From the NCBI GenBank assembly GCA_013180625.2, contig SNVD02013892.1:124001-188000 (forward strand): a DNA stretch of 64,000 bases, in the 5' to 3' direction. The translations under genes were made by a program, and so were the position numbers. Positions 13,211-26,141 of the stretch are shown here, piece by piece. Below the pieces are notes generated by a model. It did not search any database and was not told the DNA's origin. It saw nothing but the letters and a program-made list of their open reading frames with translations. This DNA is from Boswellia sacra (taxonomy: Eukaryota; Streptophyta; Magnoliopsida; Sapindales; Burseraceae). How positions within the stretch are numbered: the first letter of the stretch is position 1; the number at the start of each line of letters is the position of its first letter.

Positions 13211-14403
13211 GAAATGGCTTGTGATCAATTTTATTTCTGTCAAACAGAACATATAATACAACATAAATAATATCATCTCTTTTAACCCTTAGTTTGGAAA
13301 TTTCTAGTCTCATTGAATATAAATTAATATTTACGGGTGTTACAAAACTTCACACCAAATTGCAAATTTGTCAGAGAATGTCACCCTGGCCTTGCTAAAT
13401 CATAACTAGAAACAAAAAACTTGCAAGGGTTTCCATGCCTATGCTTTAACTCACCTGGTATACGTTCAGAGTTCAGTCATGATCAGTCGTCTTATTACAT
13501 TACATATAAAACCATCAGCGAATCTACTAAGTTATGATTCATAATAGATATATATATATATGAATCACCACCGTCCGATGGGGTGGTGACGTGACCTAAA
13601 ACTAAGAGTAATTTAGATGAAAATATTATATGTTGTAGGGCAAGAAAACCCAAAAAGCGAGCAACTGCTTTGCAGCTAGCTGTGTTTGAGCCACGAACAT
13701 ATACCAGATTTTCTTCATTATTTCCAGATTTAAAAAAAGTTAAAAATTCAGAAAAGTAAAAGCAAAATGTAGGTTAGGTTCCAGCGGCCTCCAGGCTCCG
13801 ACTAGTGAGCTATCAAGTAAGAATTAATGGGAAGCAATAATCTGAGTAATTAAGTGAGAATGAATTGAAGGTTTTTGGCTTTTGGAATTCATCAGGCACC
13901 ATCTGTTATGAATGTGATGTATATCTCTACAATACAACAAATAAACAAGCATAAAACATTTAAATTAACCCCACCAGCTTCAAAGAAGGACATCCATGGT
14001 AATACCCAACCAAAAAAAAAGGGAATATAATATCAAATCAATATCTAAACAAAGAAGATGAAAAAGCAAGTAGGAAATGATGAAAAACGTGCAGTATATT
14101 TCAACATATATAAATATAAAGAAAGATACCATACACAGATATAGCTAGCTAGGAATAGGGCTAGACTAAACAAAACAATAACATCAAAAACATGTATAAC
14201 TTAACCATCCAATCTCATATAACTACTAACAAAACGTGAGCTACAAAATCTCAACAGCAGTTTCCAACTCAACATAACATAACATCAAATTAACATGAAA
14301 GAAAGATATCTATCTATCCATATATTTATTATTTAATAATATTGAATTAACCCACTTTTGATCTGAGTTTAAGATCTCAAAAACCCAACCTAAACAAAAA
14401 GCA
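12508..14403. other. Intergenic region downstream of the PES pseudogene
   Basis: No gene seen. A CACGTG-type motif (CCACGTGTCGG, near 13019) could be a bZIP/ABRE-like site but lies near no recognised start. A long TA repeat is at 13171-13207. The last few hundred bases are probably the 3' flank of the C2H2 gene. Confidence 0.5.
13171..13207. repeat. (TA)n microsatellite
   Basis: About 18 uninterrupted TA units. Confidence 0.9.
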
Positions 14404-14973
14404 TCATAAACGGAGAGAGAGATCAAGTTTAGCTTTGTCAGCAGCGTTATCAGCTGCTGCTGGGGGTGGCGAAGCATCAGGAATAATGGGCTCATTGTAA
14501 CCATGATAAGGAGGATTAATATTAGGAGCAACAGAGCTTGATGGGTACTGGTACTGGCCATATTGGTACTGGTACTGGTACTGATACTGCGGCTGCGGCT
14601 GCGGCTGCGGCTGGTAGTGATACTGGTACTGGTCATCAACAAGCATGGGGGGGAGTGGCTGAGTTGGAATGCGAGGAACAAAGGGGTGGGCTGGTGGGTC
14701 AATGTTGATGGGGAAGTTCAAGTTTCTACGTGCAGCAGCTCGCTCACGTTTGTGGGCATTTTGGTGTCCGCCTAGGGCTTGAGAACTGTAGAACTTTCGA
14801 GGGCAGTAGAGGCATTGAAAGAGGCGTCCAGATGAAGTGTGAGATGGTACTGGAGGTGGCTGTGGCTGTGGCTGTGGTGGTGAAGGTGTTTGCTGCTGGT
14901 GTTGTGCTGGTCGCTTGTTGGGTCTGGGATTGCAGGGTTGGGTGAGGAAGTTGTATATGTTAGGGTCTGCCAT
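14404..14973 (-). CDS. C2H2 zinc finger protein with single QALGGH finger and EAR motif
   Basis: Intronless, 189 aa, starting at the ATG at 14973 ([10 protein letters not shown]). The frame extends upstream only through a TTG codon. One plant-type finger, [20 protein letters not shown], uses C54, C57, H70 and H74. A basic KRERAAARR follows. The C-terminus DLSLRL is an LxLxL EAR repression motif. Residues 30-42 are Pro/Gln-rich and 115-143 alternate Tyr and Gln. This layout is typical of the ZFP1/ZFP3/LATE-FLOWERING/KNUCKLES type of nuclear repressor; I cannot pick the exact orthologue. A TATA box lies 83 bp upstream. Confidence 0.9.
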   Translation of the reverse strand: MADPNIYNFLTQPCNPRPNKRPAQHQQQTPSPPQPQPQPPPVPSHTSSGRLFQCLYCPRKFYSSQALGGHQNAHKRERAAARRNLNFPINIDPPAHPFVPRIPTQPLPPMLVDDQYQYHYQPQPQPQPQYQYQYQYQYGQYQYPSSSVAPNINPPYHGYNEPIIPDASPPPAAADNAADKAKLDLSLRL

Positions 14974-15055
14974 TTGAAGAGGATTGAAACAAACAGACAA
15001 ACAGTCTCAGAGAATAACAGAACAGAAATGAGAGTGAGAGTGAGAGTGCGAGACG

Positions 15056-15063
15056 TTTATATA
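15056..15063 (-). promoter_or_regulatory. TATA box of the C2H2 gene
   Basis: TATATAAA on the minus strand, 83 bp upstream of the ATG. A start site about 30 bp downstream would leave a short leader. Confidence 0.6.
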
Positions 15064-15794
15064 TGGTTTTGTAGCCCTTGTTTGCTTCCATGGAGGGTTG
15101 CAAGATTATCATTGGTTGCCCGCTAATGGACCTAAATACCCTTCTTTCCATGTAATTAACTTGCTTTCAGTTTCTGCTTTTTTTTTTTTGAATTTAAATT
15201 AATGAAAGAATAATAAATTGAAAATTCAACACCTATTGGGTTCTTTTTGGGGGCATAATGCATATGATACTGCCATTTTTAAAACAAGAATCAAATAATT
15301 AACAAACATGTTTTTTAAAGATGAATCAGATAATGTATATACGTCGAAACTAGTATATTATTATATCGAACGGATAATGTTAATGTATGCATAAAATGAA
15401 TATTCAAAATTGACTATAAGTTTATTTCATAGTAGCTCTAGCTAGCTATCTAGCTAGGTACTGCCTCGGCAATGCCATTAGAATTCGAGGATAGGAACAA
15501 TGTGCCCATGCCAATGAGCTCATCTAAAGTCACTTGATATGACACGTGTACGACCTAGATTTTTGAAACACAAAGGAAAACCTACAACGTCTAATCAACT
15601 CAACAACATGAATAGAGCCATAGCTTTGGAATAATATTAGTTTAAATGGGGAAATGCAAAAGAGGAGGGTAAAATGGAAAGAAGAGAGAAAAAAAAAAAA
15701 AAAAAAAAAAAAGAAACAAACGTCACGGGATCAAGGACAGGAAGTGGTGGCACTTACCTCCTTTCCTGAGAGCAGTGTGCTATATATATGTGTC

Positions 15795-15832
<38 letters not shown>

Positions 15833-17171
15833 CAGCTCAGCAACTGCACATATTGAGTCGGAGACGCCTGTCTGTCTGTCTGTCAGTACACCCCAGCCCA
15901 AAAAGCAAAAGCAGCAGAGCAGCCACATACACGTGTCAGAGATTTAATTGGTGGAAACTCCACGAACCAATCACAAAAAATGAATTACTATAACAACAAA
16001 ACAAATCAATACTCTCACTGTGAACAAGAATATTATGAAGGGCCACAACAGAATAGACCCCTTGATGAGATTGACACAAATATGAGTGTGTCCGAGTCAT
16101 TGGCTCGAACCCAGATAATGAAAAGAGATGCCAAAGTGAAATTAGTAGTCTACTGGACGTTGTTTAGTAGTTTCCTTTAATGGGTTGTTCTAGGTTGGCT
16201 GCTTTGATTTGGAGTCCTCCAAGTGTTTCTAATATCGTGTTTGGGTCTGTTTCTCTCAGTTAAGATGCTTTTGCCTTTTGCCTAATACTTCCTATATAAA
16301 CATCGATCAATGGCTGGGCAGTGGCTGTCTTTTTATGATGTTTAAGGCTTGCCAATCTTTTCATGAACGCTGAAGTTATTCTGTTTTAGCTTATTGCTTT
16401 CTTTTTCCTTTATTACCCAAGTATCTTGTTTTTTATTATACAAGCAAGGCAATTTTATGAAACAACAGATATATTGAGTGGAGTAGACAGTGTCAGAGAG
16501 TGCATATCACGTGGAAATAAGACCTAATCGCAAGCCACAATGAACAAATTAAAACTACTCACTAAAAGGATCGGATTTCTTAACGAGACGAGTATAAAAT
16601 CTTAGACCAACCTGAACTGAACAAAATCAAGTATCACTATTGTTTACTTATCTTTTGACAGCCGAGAGTAAACCCATCACACGTACTCGATCGTTTCAGG
16701 ACTGATATCTCTTCCAGTTCTTAACAGTTTGCTTATCTTGTCTGGTATAAATTCATGTTATTTCTTGTACTTGCAAGTTAAATTTTTAACAAAATTCTTT
16801 GCCAGATTGTTCACCGTTTCATTTTAGTGTTCCTAAAAGCTTCGATTTGTTCACATCATTCGTAAATCTCCGAATGAGAATTTAGCCATCAACACGCTGG
16901 GCCGCTGGGTTGTAACAAGTCACAAGTCCACAACTGCATTATGTGGACCTTGCGTCTAATTGTGAAGCAATTGAAAATAGAATGTAGAATTGTAATTAAG
17001 GTGCAAGTAAAATGTGTGAACCCATCAAATTATTTGAGAATAAAAATCTGTACAGCTTGAGCAAGGTCTGTGCCATTTCAAGTTGAGATGACGAAAAAGA
17101 ACATGTATTGTTTATGTACAGAATCAATAAAAGAGAACATGGTTCGGTGAGGCATCCTAGACATGAATTGA
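15064..17171. other. Intergenic region: C2H2 promoter side and 3' flank of the ATOS-like gene
   Basis: No supported gene. It contains a poly-A tract (15690-15712), a (CT)n repeat and short low-complexity ORFs over those repeats. Confidence 0.5.
15796..15829. repeat. (CT)n microsatellite
   Basis: About 16 CT units, followed at about 15869-15884 by a short TGTC repeat. Confidence 0.9.
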
Positions 17172-20100
17172 TCAGTTGCTGATGTCGAAGTATCTTGGAT
17201 CTTCTGGGAAATGGTATTCCACATTCAACTGCCATTACACAAAAACTAAAGTTAGCTACATGAAAATGCTCAACCATATAACAAAATGATCAACTTTTTG
17301 GTCTACATACTCAAAGCGAAGTGTCATGCACAGAAATGTGATTTAACAGAATCATGTCTAGGCTTTATCTCCTTGTTAAGTTCCCACTAGAATGTAGATA
17401 AAAATTGAGCATCGACATATGTAGCATTAACATAGATCATTTAGCCAACAGTTAGTAGATTGGTAGTCTCGTTTGTTAATTGTTATCGAAAGTGGAGTCA
17501 AATACTGATATATCCAAGATTAAATGTCACTCTTAGCCAGCATCAACATCATACAAATATAAAATAAATATTTCAGAAGAAAATTACTCTTAAAGTTGTT
17601 TTATGAGTGAAATCAAAATCACGTACCTTGCCCTCATCAGCATCTGAATGGCGTTGAGGGAACACTACCCTCAAGTCATTATATAAGTAGAACCTCCTCT
17701 CCCCTTCCCTGTCTAAGCATGCTTTTTGAGGTGCAGATAGATGATCGGATTTACATCTCTGAACCGAACTAGAAGATTTCTTTGTTGAAGGGCATAAAAA
17801 ACGGAGGTGAAGCGCATAACGCAGAGCACCAGCACCGCTATTATTTTCATTAGCTTTTGAACAACCATGAGTTAATTTCTTGTTGGTTCCATGGCATGTA
17901 TCCATGCAGATGAAGTCCTTCTGATCATTCTTCTGGCATACACCCTGGTTGCACCTGTTCTCAATCATAAAGGAAGGGAGGCTTCTCACACTTTCGGATT
18001 GACCGGATAGATTCCCCTTATCTAGTGAATCCACTAAATCAAGACCTTCGTTTCCTTCAACTTCAATTTTCTGGTCAAGAGAATGCATAGCAGCATGTAC
18101 CACATCAACTCCATGTGAATTTGAGAATTCTTTGCTGCACTTAACATGGTCACTTCCCTGTGAGGCTAGGGTTGACGTTTGTTTGACTTTAACATCCGAA
18201 CTCAACTTCCCTTGTTTCAACTCTGTAGATGTCAGGTCAGATGCTAACGTAACCTTCTGACGCAAGAACGTCTAATTTGATGAACACCAATGAAACAGGA
18301 AGAAAGCTCACAATCAGATAGAAATACATCATGAGGACAGGAAGACATATAACTTGCATATGATTATACCACAAAGACATGAAGGTATACAAGTAGCTCA
18401 AACATATGTAACTGAAAGTACCTTGTAACATTTATTTCCATCTGTGTTGCATTCATATTTACAATATATATATATATATATATATCTCTCAAAAACAGAG
18501 TCTCCCTTCACTCTCGGTAAGCCTAAAAAGCAATGATAAAGTTTAAGACTCATTTTAGGTATAGGTCAAACAACCAATCTGCAAGTTGAATATGCTACAA
18601 GTTTGAAACATTTTTGCCTGTGGGAAAATCACCATTGTGGCCCAACTGATAGCCAGACAGTTGCTGCATGTACAGACTCAAAAGAAAAAGGCCAAATCCT
18701 CATCTTCAAAGACAAGGGCATTTTTGGTGAGGTAGTAGAGAACTCCACTGAGAAACAGGTCCAAATAAAACATGCTTTTACAGCAAGGATCCCAACCAAT
18801 ACACCAATTACTTTACTCTTGACTAAAATGACACTTCTCCATATGCTAAAGACAGTTTCATTATGCATTTCTCAAGCGTACATGTGAACATACAAGGATG
18901 TAACCATACTTTAATTGCAACAACAGACAGAGAAGAAAACTATAGGAAGGAACAATAGCACTAACAGAAAAAGAAACAGAGCAATGGTCAAGAAATGCTC
19001 CAACATATGACGACATTCTGATTCACTTTAATACTGCTCTCCACATATTTTATGACAACAATTAATGATGGCCTGGCTAACAGAATAGAAATTATGATTC
19101 TATAGTCTCAAGATTTCTTAAACTATCAACAAATTTTAAAGCAAGTTTCTAAGATCAGACAGAAAAAAAAATAACAATCTGCTTTCATAAACAAGTCACA
19201 CTGCACATTATTTTAATTAGGTTAAGAACTCATTTTTGCAGTCAGTCAACCATCAAACTATTTCCAAGAGGTAGATCAATGACACTGAAAACTAGTTGGT
19301 TATTTTACATCTAGGGTAACAACAGGGAAAAAGAAATGCCAATCAATGAAGTCAGAGCTTTTATCCAATCAGAGATCAAGCTATAATTTATAATTTAAAG
19401 ACAATAACGCAGGTTTTACTCCAGCTTACTTTGGTACCAACCGGCATGTCAGTCAGGTCATAGTTGCATAGGTAAGTGTGAACGGGAGTCTTTTCCGGGT
19501 TGCTGAGAACCTGCAGAAAGCAAAATACTCGAATAGTAAATAAAAGCCATTCCTCACATCACTTTCCTCATGGGCAACCACTTAGAATAGAAGTATTGCA
19601 AAAGCGCTATAATAACACTTATAAGAAGAACTTCTGAGAAAGATCCATCTAAGTAACTTTGCATGTCTCCATCTAATCATGAAACTAAGAAGAAAAAGCT
19701 ATGAGAATCTGCGATGGTGTACATAAATAAATGGTACACTCTTATCATATATGATAAGTGCCAATTATATAGCCAAAACCCCAAAAGCATACAATATAAG
19801 CAGATCATTTTTGTCAAGTAGGGCTTATCAAGCTACAATATAATAAACATAAACAAACTACAGTAGGTGACAGCATTACTATCTTGTTCTAAGCTCAATG
19901 GCAATCTTTCATAGGCACCAAGAAGCAGAAATTTTTTTCCACAGAGTTTGGAAGTACCAATTGTATGCGCCCTTTAATAGGAATGCGAAAGCAGCTTTTG
20001 ACAGTTTGTGAATCATCATGAACCAAACCCTTTTGCAGTTTCTGGGCCCTGACTCTGTTTGATGAATTTCCTGCAAGATCGATGGATGCATAATAGAGTA

Positions 20101-21614
20101 AATAGCAATCTCCATCAACACTGGTTACTGAAAATGGAAGCTTCTGTGATTGTGGTGAGAAGTTCCCCCCAGTAATGCTAAGTACAGCAAGAAAACCATC
20201 AATCCTCTACACACATTAATGCCAACAACAAGCAGTAGAATTCCATCAGATATTTGTGACAAAAATTTCCAAAGACTCTTAAATAATAATCAAACACATG
20301 ATTGCCAATGTACAGAACAAAGCTACCAACCTGACTGGACTTTCCAGAAATGAATCGTCCAGACAATAGGGACTCCTCAAATGAACCAACCAATGACCTT
20401 CTGACCGAAAGGCCACTCAAACTTCTAATGAACCTAAAGCATTGAGGTGCAGGGGGCGATTCATGACTCAAAGGCCAACTTATGTCAGCTGTGCTTTCCA
20501 AAGAAGATGGACAAAACTCTTTCTGAATGTCTTCAAATGATCGCCTTCCAATCCTAAACTCACCTCCTTCAGGAGCAAAGACAATGCTTGAGTCAGATTT
20601 TTCAAAAGACTCCTCTATATTATTCAAGGTTGAACAAGAATCCTCTATATCTTTCTTAAACTTCCTGCATCCTCCTGCAGTTTCTATTCTTTCAGAAAGC
20701 TTTGGACCAAGAGGTGACAAAGAAACAGAAGGTGAAATTGCCTTCTTTGGGGGTATAGATATCACCCCACTAAAGGTTCTTGCCTTACTTGATTCATTTA
20801 ACCGACCAAGTCCAGGTATATTCAAACAATTATTATGAGGGTCTGGGTCATTATTTTCCAGCAAAGGTCCATCTGTGAAAAAAATGGATCCTGTTCTACT
20901 ACTATCAAATGGCACATCCTTCTGTCCCAAGCAAGTGGATAAGGACCAAGAAGGCTGGGCAAACTGGATTTTGCTTCCAAAATTTACTTTCTTATTATCT
21001 TGTAACAAAGAAATACTAGAACTGTTAGCCCCAGCAGAGGAATACATATGAGAATTGCTAACACCAATATCCAAAATATCTCCATTAAACTGATTTGGAG
21101 AAAGCATATCCTTTAAAGGTGACAACAATCGCTTTCTGACAAATGAACTACCAGATTCTGTTCTATTGAAATTGTCACAGTCAAGAGAAGAAGAACGATG
21201 ATTAGCTGAAGCTACATCAAATTCCTTATCTAGAGTACTTGTCCCACATGATTCAAAACCCACGATCCTAGAAACAGGGTCCTGGACACTCCTTCCATTT
21301 TTAGTAGTAAATAAACCACCCTTATCTGCAGAACCAATATTGAATGCATGTACATTGGACAGAACACCAGTTGTTCCTCCAAAACTCAACGATCCATCAG
21401 AAAACCTGGAAAATTCCGAGGCTCTCTGCTGGAACCCTTCATAAGAGGAACACGGTATATCCACAACTGTTTGATTCATATTTCCCCCTTGCATTGCATC
21501 CACATCACGGGTGCTCACACCAGCAAGTCGTGGTGGGCTTTGCAAAAAAGAGCCCAATGATGTTGCTGCAATTTCCTCAGCATCATCGCTAGAGGACACT
21601 TGCGGCAAACCCAT
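17172..21614 (-). CDS. ATOS/FAM214-like protein (DUF4210 plus Chromosome_seg domains)
   Basis: Five coding exons on the minus strand: 20331-21614, 19958-20206, 19430-19510, 17627-18271, 17172-17228, giving 771 aa in one frame. The start MGLPQVSSSDDAEEIA is the ATG at 21614; the codon before it is GTG. Residues 1-428 are Ser-rich and probably disordered. The conserved part begins across the first junction (SGKSSQ then RIDGFLAVL), continues with KSCFRIPIKGRIQLVLSNPE and TYLCNYDLTDMPVGTKTFLR, and ends with RRFYLYNDLRVVFPQRHSDA and VEYHFPEDPRYFDISN. These blocks mark the ATOS/FAM214 family, annotated in plants as 'meiosis chromosome segregation family'. Animal Atossa is a nuclear regulator; the plant role is not known to me. 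The 5' UTR probably has an intron reaching towards 22340. Confidence 0.87.
18463..18486. repeat. (TA)n microsatellite in ATOS-like intron
   Basis: About 11 TA units in the intron between coding exons 3 and 4. Confidence 0.85.
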
Positions 21615-24098
21615 CACTAAAATTTAAAATTATTTTTTTTCTTTTCCTTTTTTTTTCCTTTTTTGGTGAATATTTAACTTTCTACTTCCATCCAATTCAC
21701 TATTTTCAGCTCATTCTTGCTAATCAATCGCCTATTCTGTTCTCCCTACAGAAATGAAACAAACAGTCCAACATTTACCAAAGATACTGCAACAATTGAG
21801 TAGAACTAATTCCTACAAATCCATTCCCTAACTAGCACCTAGAGCTAGCATTATGTATCTACCAAAGGCATCCACATTTCCACTACAGCTCCGTTATGAG
21901 ACTGCATACGGAAGGCCAAACACTGACTAACTATCCAACTAATGCGAGCTGCACAAATCTTCTGACCTCCAAACCAGCAAGCAATGAAGCCCATACAATT
22001 CATAGTTGCCCACAGAATTTAAATCCAACACCTGGGGACACAAAAATTAGGAAAAAGAGAAGAAAGCAAACCCAAAATCAGTTGCCTAAACCTCAAAAGA
22101 TAAACGATTGCAACATAAGATTTCATTATTCAATTGCGTAACTCCAAATCGATTGAACAAGAACCTAAAACAACTACAATACAAAATTAAACCACCAAAC
22201 AACAAAATTCATTCAACAAAAAAATAGTAGAAATATGAAAAGAGGGAAATGAGCTATCAACTACTGTGAAAACTGTAAGAACCCTTCAATCTACTAATAA
22301 ATTTATACAAACCCAGAAGGCAAATTACCTCAGAGAGAAACACAGACCAAACTCAGAAAAAGATAAACAAAATCCCACCCAGAAATTGTTTGAACAGGTT
22401 CCTTTAAACGATCAACAACAACCAGAATAAAATAATGAAAAAGTGATTGCTTGTACGTCACACATTCAGCCCAGGTTTCGGTATGATCATCTCGTACAAG
22501 TAAGCACAAAATAGCTCAAGTTTGAGTTTTTGGTTAAATTCTGTGTTGTTGAAGAATTAGCAACAGATAAAGAGAGAATTTTGATCGAAAGACGCACCAA
22601 GAAAAGGTTTTGATCAAATAATCAAGTAGTGGCAGCAGATAAGTCATTCTATTGATCTTCCCATATAAATTCAATCTTCAGATCACACCAACTACAAACA
22701 AGAAATTAAATTAAATTAAATTAAATTAAATTAAACTAAGCCAAATTGGTTGATAATGGAGAGAGGTCGGTGAAGGTGGAGTTGAGGAAGGTGTTGCTGG
22801 GCTGCTTGTGTCTCTACTACTAGTACGATTTCCTTGCTGTAATTTTTAAACATTAAAGCAATAATATCTTTTTTATCTATAAATAAAAAAAATAAAAATA
22901 AAAGATAATTTGAAATGCATTTTTAGACATTAAATATAAATTTAAATTTAATAACAACTTAAAATTTTTTATCAATTTATTAACTAATCATCACAAACCC
23001 AGTTTGCTATTGTTTGCCTTTCTCTTTGTTTTTTTTTTTTCTATAAATTAATTTGTTAATATTTTAAACGTGAATCAACTATTAAAACTTTACTCACATC
23101 AATTTCATTTGTAAATATGCCCAACAATCAAGGCAGCTGCAAGCCACGATTTTATAAATCATCAAAGTTTCAAAATGGGAAGGCTTATGAATTTTGAGTC
23201 CTCCAATGCGCTACCGCGACACCCTCAGCTAATGTGATTGTTTTTGTTTTTATTTTTATTTTTTTCATTTAAAAAAATTAGTAAGATTGTTAAATTAGAT
23301 ATTTCTTTCACTATAAGGAAATAAGATAAAAAATAAAAATAAAAATAATGTAGAGTTTTTAGGTTAGAAAATAGGGTTGACAAGTTGAATGATTTACTAA
23401 CTCAGGGTTGGCAAATTGGATGTGGTAGTAAAACTTATGGTAAAAGTCGCAATCATGTGGTAGGAGGAATAAGAGTTTGACATGAAGATGGCTATCACGT
23501 AGCAAGCGAAGGAGATATCATCATAGATACGTGGCAGCAAAATGAAGTCACGTCTACAAGGTTCATGATACGAGACCTAGCAGAGGAGACATCGTGGGGA
23601 CTGGACTGGAAGTCTGGCAGCCTCTTCTAAATCTCATCCTCCACGTCTTTTGTTCTTATATAATATAATATGGAACAATATCAATAAACTAAAAGAGAGT
23701 GTTATTCAATTTACTGTTTCTCTATCAATTACTCTGGTGGTAGGCAATGAGACTGTTACTTTCTTCTTTTCCCAACCAGTGTTGTGAGCTACATTTCCAA
23801 TAAACATAAAAATAAAAGCAGATTTCTGTTGCAGAGTGCAAACGCAAATGCAGTAGAAAAAGTCCTTTCGGTCCTTTCTAGGCACCGCCCATGTAGGTGG
23901 GCCTTTGCCTAATTTTGACGAGCCCCTTATCGAGCCAACTCAATCACATGCCTCTATCTTTTCAAACTTCAATCAATCTTCAAGGCAGCTCTAATGTAAA
24001 AAATACACGAGATTTTCGAATTGGGAACATTATCACAAAGTATCTTATAATTTAAAAACTTTATAGAAGGGCAGTGGATTTTGTACTTTGTTATGAGT
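21615..24098. other. ATOS-like upstream region and intergenic DNA
   Basis: The first ~1.2 kb is probably 5' UTR, leader intron and promoter of the ATOS-like gene; a CTGAGGTAA-type donor on the minus strand near 22330 fits a leader intron. A (TTAAA)n repeat is at 22703-22735. About 23420-23790 looks like an LTR fragment (TATA-like and AATAAA-like motifs) but has no matching flanks. No gene seen. Confidence 0.45.
22703..22735. repeat. (TTAAA)n microsatellite
   Basis: About six pentanucleotide units. Confidence 0.85.
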
Positions 24099-25400
24099 AA
24101 AAATAAATGGGATAATATCATAAACCGCCCCTGAAGTTTAGCTAATTATCATACGGAAAGCCTCTTATATAAATATATCAGTGCGGTCCCTAACGTTTGC
24201 GTTTAAGCTTCATCCAGATCCAGTCAACAGATTCCGTTAGATTTCAAATTAACGTTTTGGGGTATTTTAGTAAAATGACATAATTTCATATAGGATAATA
24301 TCATAAACAACCTATGAAGTTTAGCTAATTATCATGCGGAAAACCTCTTATTTAAATATATCAGCGCGGTCCCTAACGTTTGCGTTTAAGCTTCATCCAC
24401 GTCCAGCCAACAAATTCCGCTAGCTTTCAAATTAACGTTTTGGGGTATTTTAGTAAAATGATATAATTTCATATTAGTAAACGTAAAACTAACCCTTGAA
24501 TTTTCTTTTGTAAAATCTTCATTTCATATCACACAAGCATCACCATCTACAACCACCATAGCCACTATCACCACCATCAAATTCATTTAAAAAAAAAAAT
24601 ATACGTCATAAGACTCCACCATGATAGCACAGAATTTTCCTCCACCATCAACACCCACCATCTCAACTCAATCACAAAGCTATTAAAAAAAAGAATCAAA
24701 TATTCAAAATTAAATCCAGATTATTTCAATAATTATGTAAAAAAAAAATTATGCAAAAACTCTAAAACCCAAAACTGGCATGCTTTTCGTTCTCCTCACT
24801 AACTTCTTTAAAAATTTTCTCAACCTAAGAAAACATTCAGAGACTCTACATATTGAAATGAAGCAACAAAAATAAAGACAAAAAAATTCTCAAACTGAAA
24901 TTTTATAAAGAACCAGTAGCCAGCCAAAGCTATGTTTGGAGATTGAGAGGTTGGGGTGAGAGAGGTAGCTGCGGGTGTGAAAAGGGATTGGATTTTCGGT
25001 TGCGAAAAAAAAGAAGGAAGAAAGGATATAAAAGTAAGAGCAAAATGATATTTTTAATTTTTTCTCAGTTTCTACACAAATGGAATCTGTTGGCTGGACG
25101 TGGATGAAACTTAAACGCAAACGTTAAGGACCGCGCTGATATATTTACATAAGAGGCTTTCTGCATGATAATTGGCTAAACTTCAGGGGTGGTTTATGAT
25201 ATTATCCCATATGAATTATGTCATTTTACTAAAATACCCCAAAACGTTAATTTGAAAGCTAACGGAATCTGTTGGCTGGACCTAGATGAAGTTTGAACAC
25301 AAACGTTAGGGACCGCATTGATATATTTACATAAAAGGCTTTTCGCATGATAATTAGCTAAACTTCAAGGGTGGTTTATGATATTATCCCAAAAATAAAT
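24099..25400. mobile_element. Non-autonomous Mutator-like element with doubled terminal inverted repeats
   Basis: The element is 24109-25390. An exact 10-bp duplication, AAAAATAAAT, flanks it (24099-24108 and 25391-25400). Both ends begin GGGATAATATCATAAAC read inward. Each terminal repeat holds two tandem units of about 180 bp (left from 24109 and about 24293; right about 25080-25208 and 25209-25390), each with the GGTCCCTAACGTTTGCG and TTTTGGGGTATTTTAG blocks or close variants. The ~600-bp interior encodes nothing recognisable. Long TIRs with a 9-10-bp duplication fit the Mutator superfamily. Confidence 0.85.
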
Positions 25401-26141
25401 TGATGAACAGTAAACTTCTGAGACCGGGCACGTGATAGCTGGGGACATCACATGACAAGATGTGCTGAGGGCGAGCGAATCCAACTTATCCAGGAACGTG
25501 CAATCGTGCTTGTGTGTGTGTGAGAAGAAGAGAGGCTGAGAAAGGAGATACGAAAAGTTTGTCTCTGAATTCCCATCACACTATTATACGCTTCCTGCAT
25601 GATTTTTTTGCCCATTATCGACATATTTGTTGTTTGTTTCGTAGTGTTATCCCGCACAAAATCCAACCAATGTAATCACATAAAGGATTAAAATCATTAA
25701 AATACTATTTACAAAGAGAAGGGTAGAGCTAATGTAAACATACACGGAGGCCAAGCCAATCACCATCGACAAGAAAATCTTCAGCGACCAGGACCACAAT
25801 TTTGTCAATGTTTAAAACAAACCTAATTTTGACATCCTATTCCGTGCAAGCCATTATTTTGCCCCTGCTAAGTCACAAAACAGACGTATGGCTTAAGTGC
25901 TAGCGTCAATTGTTATTGTGGTTTGTGCATAGGAGGCTTTTCCTTTGAAACAAATGGGGATGATGCAGGGGGTCCGGTTTTATATAGTTCATTTATCTAT
26001 TGATAGTCAGCTTTAATAGTGCCCCCAAGAGAGGATCAAAGCTATTTAACACGGTCTTTTTTTTAATTTCCAAAGTTTTTTTTTTTAACAAAATTTTGAT
26101 TGATGTAATACTGCTTAAGGGATTAAAAGCAGACTTCTCAT
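25401..26141. other. Intergenic region between the Mutator-like element and SKL1
   Basis: No gene or repeat recognised. The right end is the 3' flank of SKL1. Confidence 0.5.

Noticed and set aside
15654..16180. ORFs over the poly-A and CT repeats
   Set aside because: Low-complexity translations (poly-Lys, Ser-Leu repeats) with no conserved features.
24890..25120. Minus-strand ORF of 76 codons within the Mutator-like element
   Set aside because: No transposase motif, and it runs into the terminal repeat.
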